Shown here piece by piece: positions 54,545 to 62,332 of a stretch of 64,000 nucleotides of DNA (position 1 is its first letter; each line of letters starts with the position of its first letter). Source of the DNA: Spartobacteria bacterium (lineage in GTDB: Bacteria > Verrucomicrobiota > Verrucomicrobiia > Chthoniobacterales > UBA6821); contig CANIVT010000008.1 of NCBI GenBank assembly GCA_947471565.1, forward strand, positions 39,498 through 103,497, in the 5' to 3' direction. A program made the translations under genes and the position numbers. Under the pieces are notes generated by a model. The model was not told the origin of the DNA and searched no databases. It saw nothing but the letters and a program-made list of their open reading frames with translations.

Positions 54545-55069
54545 ATGCAGCACGTCATCACGGATCCCGAGGAGCAGGCGCGGTACCGTGAGTTTCAGCA
54601 GTTGGCTTTCGAGCGCGCCCGTCTCGGCGAGACGGACGCGCTGGCCGGCATGCTCCGGCAGGGTCTTCCTGTGAATCTCTGTGATCAACGCGGCAATTCC
54701 CTGCTCCTGCTCGCCTCGTATCGTGGTCACCTCGAAACGGCCAGAATGCTCCTGAAAGCCGGCGCCGATGTGGATCGTCGCAATGACAAGGGGCAGACCC
54801 CGCTTGGAGGTGTGGCTTTCAAGGGATATCTCAAGCTCGCGGAGCTGCTTCTCTGGCACGGTGCCGACATCCATGCAGATAACGGAGGGGGGCTTACGCC
54901 CATCATGTTTGCCTCCATGTTCGGACGCACCGCCATGGTAACCCTGCTGGAACAGCACGGGGCCGCGTTGATCACGGTTCATCCTCTCACTTACCAAGCC
55001 CGCCTGCTCATGCTCTTTGCTCCCCTGCTCAGACTGTTTGTTCGTTGGAAATCCACGAAAAGTCAGTGA
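54545..55069 (+). CDS. Ankyrin repeat protein downstream of katG
   Basis: The 174-residue protein has about three ankyrin repeats between residues 45 and 145 (RGNSLLLLASYRGHLETARM, then KGQTPLGGVAFKGYLKLAEL, then GGLTPIMFASMFGRTAMVTL), a helical N-terminus and a hydrophobic, basic end (RLLMLFAPLLRLFVRWK). No signal peptide is seen. Ankyrin genes next to catalase genes are known, as in Pseudomonas ankB-katB, where the ankyrin protein is needed for full catalase function. That role here is inferred from the position 52 bases after katG. Confidence 0.88.
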   Translation: MQHVITDPEEQARYREFQQLAFERARLGETDALAGMLRQGLPVNLCDQRGNSLLLLASYRGHLETARMLLKAGADVDRRNDKGQTPLGGVAFKGYLKLAELLLWHGADIHADNGGGLTPIMFASMFGRTAMVTLLEQHGAALITVHPLTYQARLLMLFAPLLRLFVRWKSTKSQ

Positions 55070-55087
55070 ATTCATCCGAAGCCGATT

Positions 55088-55723
55088 TCACCCTCTGCCG
55101 GACGGGAGATGCTTTCCGTTGTTCCTTGGTGTTTTCTTCTGAGTTTTTTTGGGTGGGCTCTTTGGGCTCGGTTTGCACGGTTGGCAGGTCGGCGGCGCAG
55201 GCATCGGGCAGACCGGTTCCGGCGGCGGGGTGCTGCTGAACCAGGATTTGATCTCGGTCATCATCCGCCGGATATGACGATAGGTCCTTACCCGGACCAT
55301 CTTCCGGTAACTGGCCCACGGATCGCCCCACTTGAGGATCTCGATGGTGACACGGCGCACGCCCCATTCCCTCATCGCGCGCTTGGTCGGTTTGTAGAGG
55401 TCGATGGTGTTTACTCCGGAAAGGGCGAACCCGTAATCGTCCACCTCGTAGATCTCACCGGTGGCAGGGATGCGGAACATGGTGCCGCAGGGCCAGCGTG
55501 CCCAGTCGGCGGCCGCGCTATGGACGTATGGTCCGCTGCGTAGCGGGGTGCCCAGGGCCGTGAGGTTGCGGTATCGGATGTGATCACTCTCGGTGTGGGT
55601 GTAGGCCGTGGTCCGAACCTTCTGGACTGCCGCGCGCGCCATCGGGGGTTCGTAGCGAGGGAGAGGATGGGCGCATCCTCCGAGTGCCAGAAGCACGGGC
55701 AGGAGTGTCACTATGCGCTTCAT
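55088..55723 (-). CDS. 3D-domain lipoprotein
   Basis: The 211-residue protein has a lipoprotein signal (MKRIVTLLPVLLALGGC). It then has a 3D domain (about 35-120), the double-psi barrel found in MltA-type lytic enzymes and Rpf-like proteins: VRTTAYTHTESDH at the start and VDDYG with TIDLY, holding the three aspartates, at the end. A helical stretch and a Lys/Pro-rich tail follow. It may act on cell wall glycan or only bind it. It is convergent with the ankyrin gene, with 18 bases between the stops. Confidence 0.8.
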   Translation of the reverse strand: MKRIVTLLPVLLALGGCAHPLPRYEPPMARAAVQKVRTTAYTHTESDHIRYRNLTALGTPLRSGPYVHSAAADWARWPCGTMFRIPATGEIYEVDDYGFALSGVNTIDLYKPTKRAMREWGVRRVTIEILKWGDPWASYRKMVRVRTYRHIRRMMTEIKSWFSSTPPPEPVCPMPAPPTCQPCKPSPKSPPKKTQKKTPRNNGKHLPSGRG

Positions 55724-55851
55724 TGGATGGTTCTTCGCAGAAACAGCGAAAAAATCAAAGTTTCCCGCAGGGGCAGTCGCCTGCGGTACTATTTCAAAAC
55801 CGTTGCAGAGATTGGCTGGGCAGCGATGGGGGGCTTTTGTAAAAAGGGTTC

Positions 55852-57252
55852 ATGAGTACGCACTTTGATCAGATGGCCAACAAGAAGGCCTTTGAGATCA
55901 ACATGACCAAGCCGATCTACGGGACCTTTGCCGAGATCGGCGCCGGGCAGGAGGTGGCCCGTCGATTCTTCCATGTCGGGGGTGCTGCCGGAACGGTGGC
56001 CAAGACGATCTCGGCATACGACATGACCTTTTCGGATGCGATTTACGGCAAGAGCACCCGCTTCGTCAGTCGTCAGCGTCTCAACGAAATGCTCGATCAT
56101 GAGTACGGCCTTCTGATCGAGCGCCTCGACGAGAAAGTCGGTTCGGAACGCACGTTCTTTGCCTTCGCTGACACCGTGGCCGCACGCTCATACAAGAGCA
56201 AGAACGAGTCTCACGGGTGGATGGGGATCCGATTCCAGAGCACCCCGCGCAGCCAACCCAACGACATCATCCTGCACGTCAGGATGCTCGATGAGACCAA
56301 CCAGGAGCAGCAGGAGGCCCTCGGAATCGTCGGTCTGAACCTGATCCATGGAGCCTTCTTCAAGCGGAAGGATCTCAAGGCATTCATCGCCTCCCTGCTC
56401 GATGATCTCGACCACACCCGCATCGAGATCGACATGATCCGGTTCTCGGGACCTGACTTTGCGATGGTGGACAACCGGATCATGTGTCTGGAACTCGTGA
56501 CCCAGGGACTTGCTCAGGCGGTCCTGTTCCGGGGTGACGGTGAGGTGATCCAGGCGGCGGATCTCTTTTATCACAAGCCTCTCTTGGTTGAGCGTGGGAG
56601 TTTCCGCCCCGTCACCAATGTTCACCGCGACATGATCGAATGCGGTATCAAGATGTTCCTCATGGAGGATGAGTTGGGTAACGAGGAACCCGAGATCCTT
56701 CACGAAATCACGATGAGGAATCTCATGAGCGGCGGACAACTCGACCTTCAGGACTTCCTGGACCGCATCGACATGCTCGGTGCGCTCGGCCGCAACGTTC
56801 TGATTTCCAATTACGGCAGGTTCTACCGTCTTGTGGAGTATCTGCGCCGTTACTCCGACCGACCCATCGGATTGCCGATCGGCATTCCTAGTCTCCATGA
56901 GATCTTCGAGGAGAAATACTACGACGATCTTGAGGGAGGGATCCTCGAGGGGTTGGGACGCCTTTTCAAGAAGGGGGTCCGCCTCTATGTCTATCCGACC
57001 AAGGATGAGAAGGGCCACATTGTCGAGGCCGCCTCTTTCAAGGTCGATGCCGACCTCCGCGCCCTCTACGTCTACCTGCTGGAAAACCGCTTCATCGTCC
57101 CGATGGCCGGATGCAATCTGGAATATCTGGGGATCGATTCAGCCAAGACCATGGCGAAACTGCAGGCCGGGGACACATCCTGGGAGGGCATGGTGCCCCC
57201 CAAAGTGGTGGAGATTATCAAGTCCCGAAAGTTCTTTGGCTGGAAGGGATGA
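55852..57252 (+). CDS. Conserved protein of unknown function
   Basis: This 466-residue cytoplasmic protein opens with KPIYGTFAEIGAGQEVARRF and has further strongly patterned blocks: AAGTVAKTISAYDMTFSDAI, FADTVAARSYK, LNLIHGAFF, RIEIDMIRFSGPDF and KPLLVERGSFRPVTNVH. I remember proteins of this type in Bacteroidota, Verrucomicrobiota and others, sometimes labelled nicotinate-nucleotide adenylyltransferase, but I see no HXGH-type nucleotidyltransferase motif that would support the label. The charged, conserved blocks suggest an enzyme. It has a 128-base upstream gap with a small hairpin and stands alone. Confidence 0.8.
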   Translation: MSTHFDQMANKKAFEINMTKPIYGTFAEIGAGQEVARRFFHVGGAAGTVAKTISAYDMTFSDAIYGKSTRFVSRQRLNEMLDHEYGLLIERLDEKVGSERTFFAFADTVAARSYKSKNESHGWMGIRFQSTPRSQPNDIILHVRMLDETNQEQQEALGIVGLNLIHGAFFKRKDLKAFIASLLDDLDHTRIEIDMIRFSGPDFAMVDNRIMCLELVTQGLAQAVLFRGDGEVIQAADLFYHKPLLVERGSFRPVTNVHRDMIECGIKMFLMEDELGNEEPEILHEITMRNLMSGGQLDLQDFLDRIDMLGALGRNVLISNYGRFYRLVEYLRRYSDRPIGLPIGIPSLHEIFEEKYYDDLEGGILEGLGRLFKKGVRLYVYPTKDEKGHIVEAASFKVDADLRALYVYLLENRFIVPMAGCNLEYLGIDSAKTMAKLQAGDTSWEGMVPPKVVEIIKSRKFFGWKG

Positions 57253-57452
57253 AGGGTGGCGGAAAGTTAAAATGGTGAAAGGTTGAAAAGTTACAACGTG
57301 GGGAGAGCGGACTTCTGAAATCGCTAACGGATAAAACATACACCGACCCGACGAGACTTCTGTAATCCCACGATCAGGTCGCTTTGTAATTCTCTTAACC
57401 AGTCCTTTTACCCTTTTAACGATCCAACGGTTTTAACTATCTGACCTCCCCG
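57253..57452. repeat. Intergenic region with GTTAAAA-type inverted repeats
   Basis: No gene is seen between the convergent genes. The left part has GAAAGTTAAAATGGTGAAAG then GTTGAAAAGTTAC (57261-57293), and the right part has CTCTTAACCAGTCCTTTTAC then CCTTTTAACG and GGTTTTAAC (57392-57440), which is the same degenerate 7-to-8-base pattern in reverse. It is unlike the CTTCAG-type elements elsewhere in the window. It may serve as a two-way terminator region. Confidence 0.5.
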
Positions 57453-58226
57453 CTACCTCACGATGCCGCGTTCGCTGGAGGCGATGAAGTCGGTCAGGTA
57501 GGTGACGAGTTCCGAACCTTCAAATTTTGAGCGGAGTACCTCAAGCGCTTGGGTCGTGTTGAGATTCTCGCGGTAGATGACCTTGTAGGCCTCGCGAAGT
57601 TCCCTGATGGCTTCCGCCGCAAAGCCGCGTCGCTCCAACCCGACATGGTTCACGCCGCGGACCTCCGCGGGGTTCCCATCGGCAATGAGGAACGGCGGAA
57701 CATCCTGCACGATCTTGGTGCATCCGCCGACGATCGCGTGGGCGCCGATCCGGCAGAATTGGTGGACGCCGCTGAGGCCCCCGATCACCGCATGATCTCC
57801 GACCACGACGTGGCCGGCGAGGGTCCCGTTGTTCGAGAAGATGACATGGTCGCCCACCGTGCAGTCATGCGCGATGTGGGCGTAGGCGAGGAAATTGCCG
57901 TGACTTCCGACACGCGTCACTCCGCCCGGGGAGGTGGCGCGGTGCACGGTGGTGAATTCACGGAAGGTGTTCCCCGAGCCGATTTCCAGATGGGTCGGTT
58001 CCGCGTCGTATTTCAGGTCCTGCGACCGTTGTCCGATCGAGCAGAAGGGATAGAACTCGTTCCCGTCGCCGATCACCGTGGGGCCCGCGATCACGACATG
58101 GCTGTGGAGCCTGCACCCCTCGCCGAGCGACACATTCGCCCCGATGATGCAATAGGGTCCGATCTGGGTCGTCTGGCCGACGTGGGCCGTGGGGTCGATG
58201 ACCGCCGTGGGGTGGATCCTAGCCAT
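57453..58226 (-). CDS. lpxA: UDP-N-acetylglucosamine acyltransferase
   Basis: LpxA starts lipid A synthesis by moving a 3-hydroxyacyl chain to UDP-GlcNAc. The 257-residue protein is a left-handed beta-helix with hexapeptide repeats (IHPTAVIDPTAHVGQTTQIG at the start), the catalytic histidine region in AYAHIAHDCTVGDHV near residue 117 and a helical C-terminus. Length is normal. It lies 23 bases after the lpxC-fabZ stop in the same operon. Confidence 0.96.
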   Translation of the reverse strand: MARIHPTAVIDPTAHVGQTTQIGPYCIIGANVSLGEGCRLHSHVVIAGPTVIGDGNEFYPFCSIGQRSQDLKYDAEPTHLEIGSGNTFREFTTVHRATSPGGVTRVGSHGNFLAYAHIAHDCTVGDHVIFSNNGTLAGHVVVGDHAVIGGLSGVHQFCRIGAHAIVGGCTKIVQDVPPFLIADGNPAEVRGVNHVGLERRGFAAEAIRELREAYKVIYRENLNTTQALEVLRSKFEGSELVTYLTDFIASSERGIVR

Positions 58227-58249
58227 GGGGGCTTATTTACTCTGGAGGC

Positions 58250-59554
58250 TTATTTATCGACGATGCCGAAGAGCAGGATCCCTTCGGAAACCACCTCGCC
58301 ATTGACCAGACATTTGCAGGTCGCCTTGCCGAGGTTCTTGCGTGCCTTGAGCATCTCGACGTGGATGAAGAGGGTGTCGCCCGGGAAAACGGGCTTCCGG
58401 AATTTCACCTCGTCGGCGCTCATGAAGTAACCGATTTTTCCGCTGTTCTCGGTCTTGCGCATCATCACGACCGAGGCGACCTGGGCCATGGCCTCTACTT
58501 GCAGGACGCCGGGCATGACCGGATGGCCTGGGAAGTGTCCCTGAAAGAAGGGTTCGTTGATCGTGACGCTCTTCACGCCGACGGCCTTGAGGTCGCCGTC
58601 GAACTCGACGATCCGGTCGACCATCAGGAACGGGTAACGATGGGGTAGAACAGCCATCACGCCATTGATGTCGAGAACCGGTGCCGAGGAGGTCACCGGC
58701 TTGGGTGCCATGGCGAGCAGATCGCTGTGGCGTTTGGAAATGGAGCGTGCCAGTTCGGTGTTGGGACCATGACCGGGTTTCACCGCGACCACATGGCCCC
58801 GCAGGGGGCGTCCGGCGAGCGCAAGGTCGCCGATGATATCGAGGATCTTGTGACGCACAAACTCGTCTGCAAAGCGTAGTGGTTCCTTGCTCAGGACGGA
58901 GTCGCCTCGGATGACGAGGGCGTTCTCGAGGCTGCCACCCTTGATCAGCCCCTTCTCCATCAGATCCTTCACATCCTCGTAGTGGACAAAGGTGCGGGCG
59001 GGAGCAATCTCGCTCGCGTAGATCTCCGGGGTGATCTCGAGGGAGAGATACTGGGTGAATCGGCCGTCGTGGTTGGCCTGGGTGCAGGAGATCTTGAATC
59101 CATTGTGTGGAAAGACCGACATGATCGATCCTCCGGAGGTTTCGATGTGGATCGGTTGGTCTGGCTGGAAGAGAGCGCGGGCCTCCTCCTGCTCCACGAT
59201 ACCCGCCTCCTGGATGATCTTGACGTAGGGGGCTGCACTCCCGTCGCCGATCGGGGGTTCGTTGGCATCCATCTCGACAAGGGCGTTGTCGACTCCGAGT
59301 CCAGAAAGGGCCGAGAGGACATGCTCCACGGTCTGGATCTTGGCGTTCCCCTGCACCAGTGTGGTAGCCCGCTCGACGGTCTTCACATGGGCCACGTCGG
59401 CCTCGACCACCGGTTCGTCGGGCAGATCGGTGCGTCGGAACTTGAAGCCGTGTCCGGCGGGGGCGGGGTGGATCGTCAGGGTGACGGATCCGCCGTTGTG
59501 AAGAGCTCCCCCCGTGAGGGTTGCGGTTTGTGCCAACGTACGCTGTTTTTCCAT
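58250..59554 (-). CDS. lpxC-fabZ: Bifunctional LpxC deacetylase / FabZ dehydratase
   Basis: One polypeptide of 434 residues joins UDP-3-O-acyl-GlcNAc deacetylase (about 1-285), the committed lipid A step, to 3-hydroxyacyl-ACP dehydratase (about 295-434) of fatty acid elongation. LpxC zinc ligands H78, H235 and D239 and the base H262 are present; FabZ has LPHRYPFLMVDRI, H344 in FPGHPVMPG and E354. The fusion is known in Bacteroidota, Chlorobi and Verrucomicrobiota and helps place the organism. The ATG at 59554 is preferred; a longer frame to 59611 overlaps the ABC gene and lacks family sequence. Confidence 0.96.
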   Translation of the reverse strand: MEKQRTLAQTATLTGGALHNGGSVTLTIHPAPAGHGFKFRRTDLPDEPVVEADVAHVKTVERATTLVQGNAKIQTVEHVLSALSGLGVDNALVEMDANEPPIGDGSAAPYVKIIQEAGIVEQEEARALFQPDQPIHIETSGGSIMSVFPHNGFKISCTQANHDGRFTQYLSLEITPEIYASEIAPARTFVHYEDVKDLMEKGLIKGGSLENALVIRGDSVLSKEPLRFADEFVRHKILDIIGDLALAGRPLRGHVVAVKPGHGPNTELARSISKRHSDLLAMAPKPVTSSAPVLDINGVMAVLPHRYPFLMVDRIVEFDGDLKAVGVKSVTINEPFFQGHFPGHPVMPGVLQVEAMAQVASVVMMRKTENSGKIGYFMSADEVKFRKPVFPGDTLFIHVEMLKARKNLGKATCKCLVNGEVVSEGILLFGIVDK

Positions 59555-59582
59555 GGGCAGGATGATGAAAAGAGTTTCGGGA

Positions 59583-60260
59583 TCAGTGAGTTGCGGGGGA
59601 ATCCGGCGCAAGGCGCCCGTCCAGCATTCTGATGCGGCGGTCGGCCAGTTCGGCTACGGAATCGCTATGAGTCACCATAATGACCGTGGTGGTCCGCCGT
59701 GAAGCAATCTTTGCGATCACCTCGAGGACCTGGGAGGCATTCCCGGAGTCCAGGTTTCCGGTCGGTTCATCGGCCAGAAGTAGGGAGGGGCCGTGCACGA
59801 GAGCACGGGCGATGGCCGCCCGCTGCATCTCTCCTCCGCTGAGTTGGTGGGGGAAATGGTCCGCCCTGTGGGATAGCCCCACCTGAGCCAGCATCTCCAG
59901 AGCGGTGGCACGCATCGACTTCCCTTCGTCACCGCGAAGCAGAAGGGGTAGCTCCACGTTCTCGGCAACCGTCATCGAGGGGACGAGATTGAAGAACTGG
60001 AACACGATCCCGAGTTTGGTCCGGCGGTAAAGTGTCAGTGCCTGTTCATCGGCTGTTTCGAGATGGATCCCGTCGACGATCACCTCGCCCGAGGTGGGGT
60101 GATCGAGTCCTCCCAGCAGATTCAGCAGGGTACTCTTGCCGGAGCCGCTCGGCCCCGTGATGGCGACGAATTCCCCGCGTTCAATGTCGAGCGAGAGTCC
60201 ATGCAGGGCTGTGACGGGTGGATCCCCATAGGAACGGGAGGCTTTGACGAGACGGATCAT
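59583..60260 (-). CDS. ABC transporter ATP-binding protein, LolD/MacB type
   Basis: The 225-residue protein is a stand-alone ATPase with Walker [10 protein letters not shown] near residue 39, the signature [15 protein letters not shown] near 140 and Walker [13 protein letters not shown] near 160, the pattern of LolD, FtsE and MacB. No permease is next to it. It is the first gene of the lpxC-fabZ-lpxA unit, and lipoprotein or lipid export would fit that setting, but this is inference. The ATG at 60260 is used; a GTG at 60269 is possible. Its start faces the divergent pseudouridine synthase gene with almost no space. Confidence 0.88.
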   Translation of the reverse strand: MIRLVKASRSYGDPPVTALHGLSLDIERGEFVAITGPSGSGKSTLLNLLGGLDHPTSGEVIVDGIHLETADEQALTLYRRTKLGIVFQFFNLVPSMTVAENVELPLLLRGDEGKSMRATALEMLAQVGLSHRADHFPHQLSGGEMQRAAIARALVHGPSLLLADEPTGNLDSGNASQVLEVIAKIASRRTTTVIMVTHSDSVAELADRRIRMLDGRLAPDSPATH

Positions 60261-61101
60261 GGCGTTCACAAATGAACCGATGCAGCCCGCTGATCAAGCG
60301 CCCAAACTCGGGGCCGACGAACCTGCCTTCAGGATCCTTGGGGAGACGCCCGATCTGATTGCTGTCGATAAGCCCCCCTTTCTGCTCGTCCATCCGAGCA
60401 AACCCGGCGGCCCCGTCACCCTCTGGGACAGGCTCAAGGAACTCCTGGCCTACGAGATCGCTGGCGGCGGACAGGTCTCATTGATCAATCGCCTCGACCG
60501 CGAAACGAGCGGCATCGTGCTGGTGGCCAAGACTGCCGAGGCTGCCCGCCTCTGCACCATGGCGATGGCCCGGGGTCGGGTGGCCAAGGAGTATCTCGCC
60601 GTGGTGACCGGTTGGCCCTCCCAGGAAAGCTGGAGGGTGGAGGCACCGATCCTGCGTCAGGGGGAGGTGACCGATTCCAGGATCTGGCTCAAGAGGATGG
60701 TTCATCCCCAGGGTTCACCTTCGCTGACGGAATTCACCGTTCTCCGAAACATGACCCATCCCCGGTTTGGACAACTCTCCCTGATCCACTGCGTTCCCAA
60801 GACCGGGCGCACCCACCAGATCCGCGTGCATTTGGCCCACTCGGGCTATCCCGTGGTGGGGGACAAGATCTACGGACCCTCCGAGGAGTGCTATCTGGAG
60901 TTCATCGAGACCGGCCTAAGTCCCTCGATGGAGGCATTACTGAAGCATCCCCGCCACGCGCTGCATTCGAGCATGCTTTCCTTAACAGTTGGCCAAGAGA
61001 GGCATTGCTGGAGGAGCACCCTGCCTGAGGATCTGAGGGTGTTGATTGAGGAGGGATGTGAATCTATCGCTCAGAGGGAATCAATCTCACAAAACCCCTA
61101 G
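60259..61101 (+). CDS. RluA-family pseudouridine synthase
   Basis: The enzyme changes uridine to pseudouridine in rRNA or tRNA. The 280-residue protein has the catalytic aspartate in LINRLDRETSGIVLVAK (the usual HRLDR is NRLDR here), the KEYLAVVTG block and the closing KTGRTHQIRVHLAHSGYPVVGD. No S4 domain is present, so it resembles the shorter RluA/TruC-like members. Its start is unclear: ATGs at 60259 and 60280 are both possible, and the second would leave about 20 bases to the divergent ABC gene. The RNA target is not known. Confidence 0.88.
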   Translation: MAFTNEPMQPADQAPKLGADEPAFRILGETPDLIAVDKPPFLLVHPSKPGGPVTLWDRLKELLAYEIAGGGQVSLINRLDRETSGIVLVAKTAEAARLCTMAMARGRVAKEYLAVVTGWPSQESWRVEAPILRQGEVTDSRIWLKRMVHPQGSPSLTEFTVLRNMTHPRFGQLSLIHCVPKTGRTHQIRVHLAHSGYPVVGDKIYGPSEECYLEFIETGLSPSMEALLKHPRHALHSSMLSLTVGQERHCWRSTLPEDLRVLIEEGCESIAQRESISQNP

Positions 61102-61141
61102 AAAAAACATTCGGTTCTGAAAGACTGACGAACCCCTATTC

Positions 61142-62320
61142 ATGGCGTTTCCCCGTTCATCCCTTCTGCGCTGGCTTCCCTGGATCTTGATCCTGGTCGG
61201 TCTTTTTGCGTTCTGGAAGTGGCAGAGCGTCGCCCCTCCCATCAACTACATCACCGGCACCATCACACGGGGGACGCTGGAGGATGCCGTGACGGCAACA
61301 GGCGTCCTGGAGGCCAAGGAGTACGTCGACATCGGGGCACAGGTTTCGGGAGTGCTCAAGAAAATCAATGTGACCCTGGGGCAGAACGTGAAAAAGGGGG
61401 ATCTCCTTGCACAGATCGACCCGACCGTCTTTGAGGCCCGCGTTGTGGAGGACGAGGCAACACTCAAGAATCTCGACGCCCAGCTTGATGCCGCCGAGGC
61501 CAGCCGCAAGCTGGCGGAGCAGCGCCTCACGCGTAACCGCAATCTGCTCAAGAGCGACGCGGTGAGTCAGGACGAGCTCGACAGGTCCGAGGCGGAATTT
61601 TCCCGGGCGGAATCGGCAATCGAGGCCCTGAAAGCCCAGATCGACAAGGCGAGGGGTAGCCTTTCCGCCACCAAGGCGAATCTCGGATTCACCAAGATCT
61701 TCGCTCCGATCGGCGGGACCGTGGTCCGGATCCAGGCGCGCGAGGGGCAGACTCTGAATGCCAGCCAGACTGCCCCGATCCTCTTCCGAATTGCCGATCT
61801 CTCCACGATGACCGTGCAGGCTCAGGTTTCCGAGGCCGACATCCAGCGGATCAAGCCTGGTCTACCGGTCTATTTCACGACCCTTGGGGATCCCGATACC
61901 AAGCACGAGGGGAAAGTGCGTGGCGTGGAGCCGACGCCCGCCTCGACGAATCCACCGGTCTTTTACAACACACTCTTCGATGTCCCGAATGACAATCTCT
62001 CGCTGATGCCCGAAATGACCGCTCAGGTTTATTTTCCGATGATGACCAGAACGAATGTCCTGATCATGCCATTGGCTGCGTTGGATTATGCCAGGAAGCA
62101 ATCCCTGCATCGGACGAAGCTGGGAGCTGAAAAAAAGGGCAAGCAGGGCCCGGACAGGGTCTTTGTGCTCAGGAATGAGAAGCCTGTCGAGGTGGAGGTG
62201 GTGCTGGGCCTCAAAAACAGGGTCTCCGCAGAGGTGATCTCGGGTCTCTCCGAGGAACAGGAAGTAGTCACCGGCCCTATCGATTCCGGCAAAAGCCGTC
62301 CCAGGGTGATGCTTCGCTGA
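61142..62320 (+). CDS. macA: MacA-like periplasmic adaptor of an ABC efflux pump
   Basis: The 392-residue adaptor links an inner-membrane ABC pump to an outer-membrane channel. It has one N-terminal membrane segment (about 9-26), a lipoyl half-motif VDIGAQVSGVLKKINVTLG near residue 60, a coiled-coil hairpin (about 98-180), the second lipoyl half IFAPIGGTVVRIQAREGQ and beta domains. macB starts 12 bases after its stop, so the pair forms a MacAB-type system. The outer-membrane partner is not adjacent; the TolC-type gene at 27110 could serve. Confidence 0.9.
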   Translation: MAFPRSSLLRWLPWILILVGLFAFWKWQSVAPPINYITGTITRGTLEDAVTATGVLEAKEYVDIGAQVSGVLKKINVTLGQNVKKGDLLAQIDPTVFEARVVEDEATLKNLDAQLDAAEASRKLAEQRLTRNRNLLKSDAVSQDELDRSEAEFSRAESAIEALKAQIDKARGSLSATKANLGFTKIFAPIGGTVVRIQAREGQTLNASQTAPILFRIADLSTMTVQAQVSEADIQRIKPGLPVYFTTLGDPDTKHEGKVRGVEPTPASTNPPVFYNTLFDVPNDNLSLMPEMTAQVYFPMMTRTNVLIMPLAALDYARKQSLHRTKLGAEKKGKQGPDRVFVLRNEKPVEVEVVLGLKNRVSAEVISGLSEEQEVVTGPIDSGKSRPRVMLR

Positions 62321-62332
62321 GGTCCTCCCGCC

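Noticed and set aside
59583..59611. A longer LpxC-FabZ start at 59611
   Set aside because: The added 19 residues overlap the ABC ATPase gene and do not resemble LpxC; the ATG at 59554 gives the normal N-terminus.
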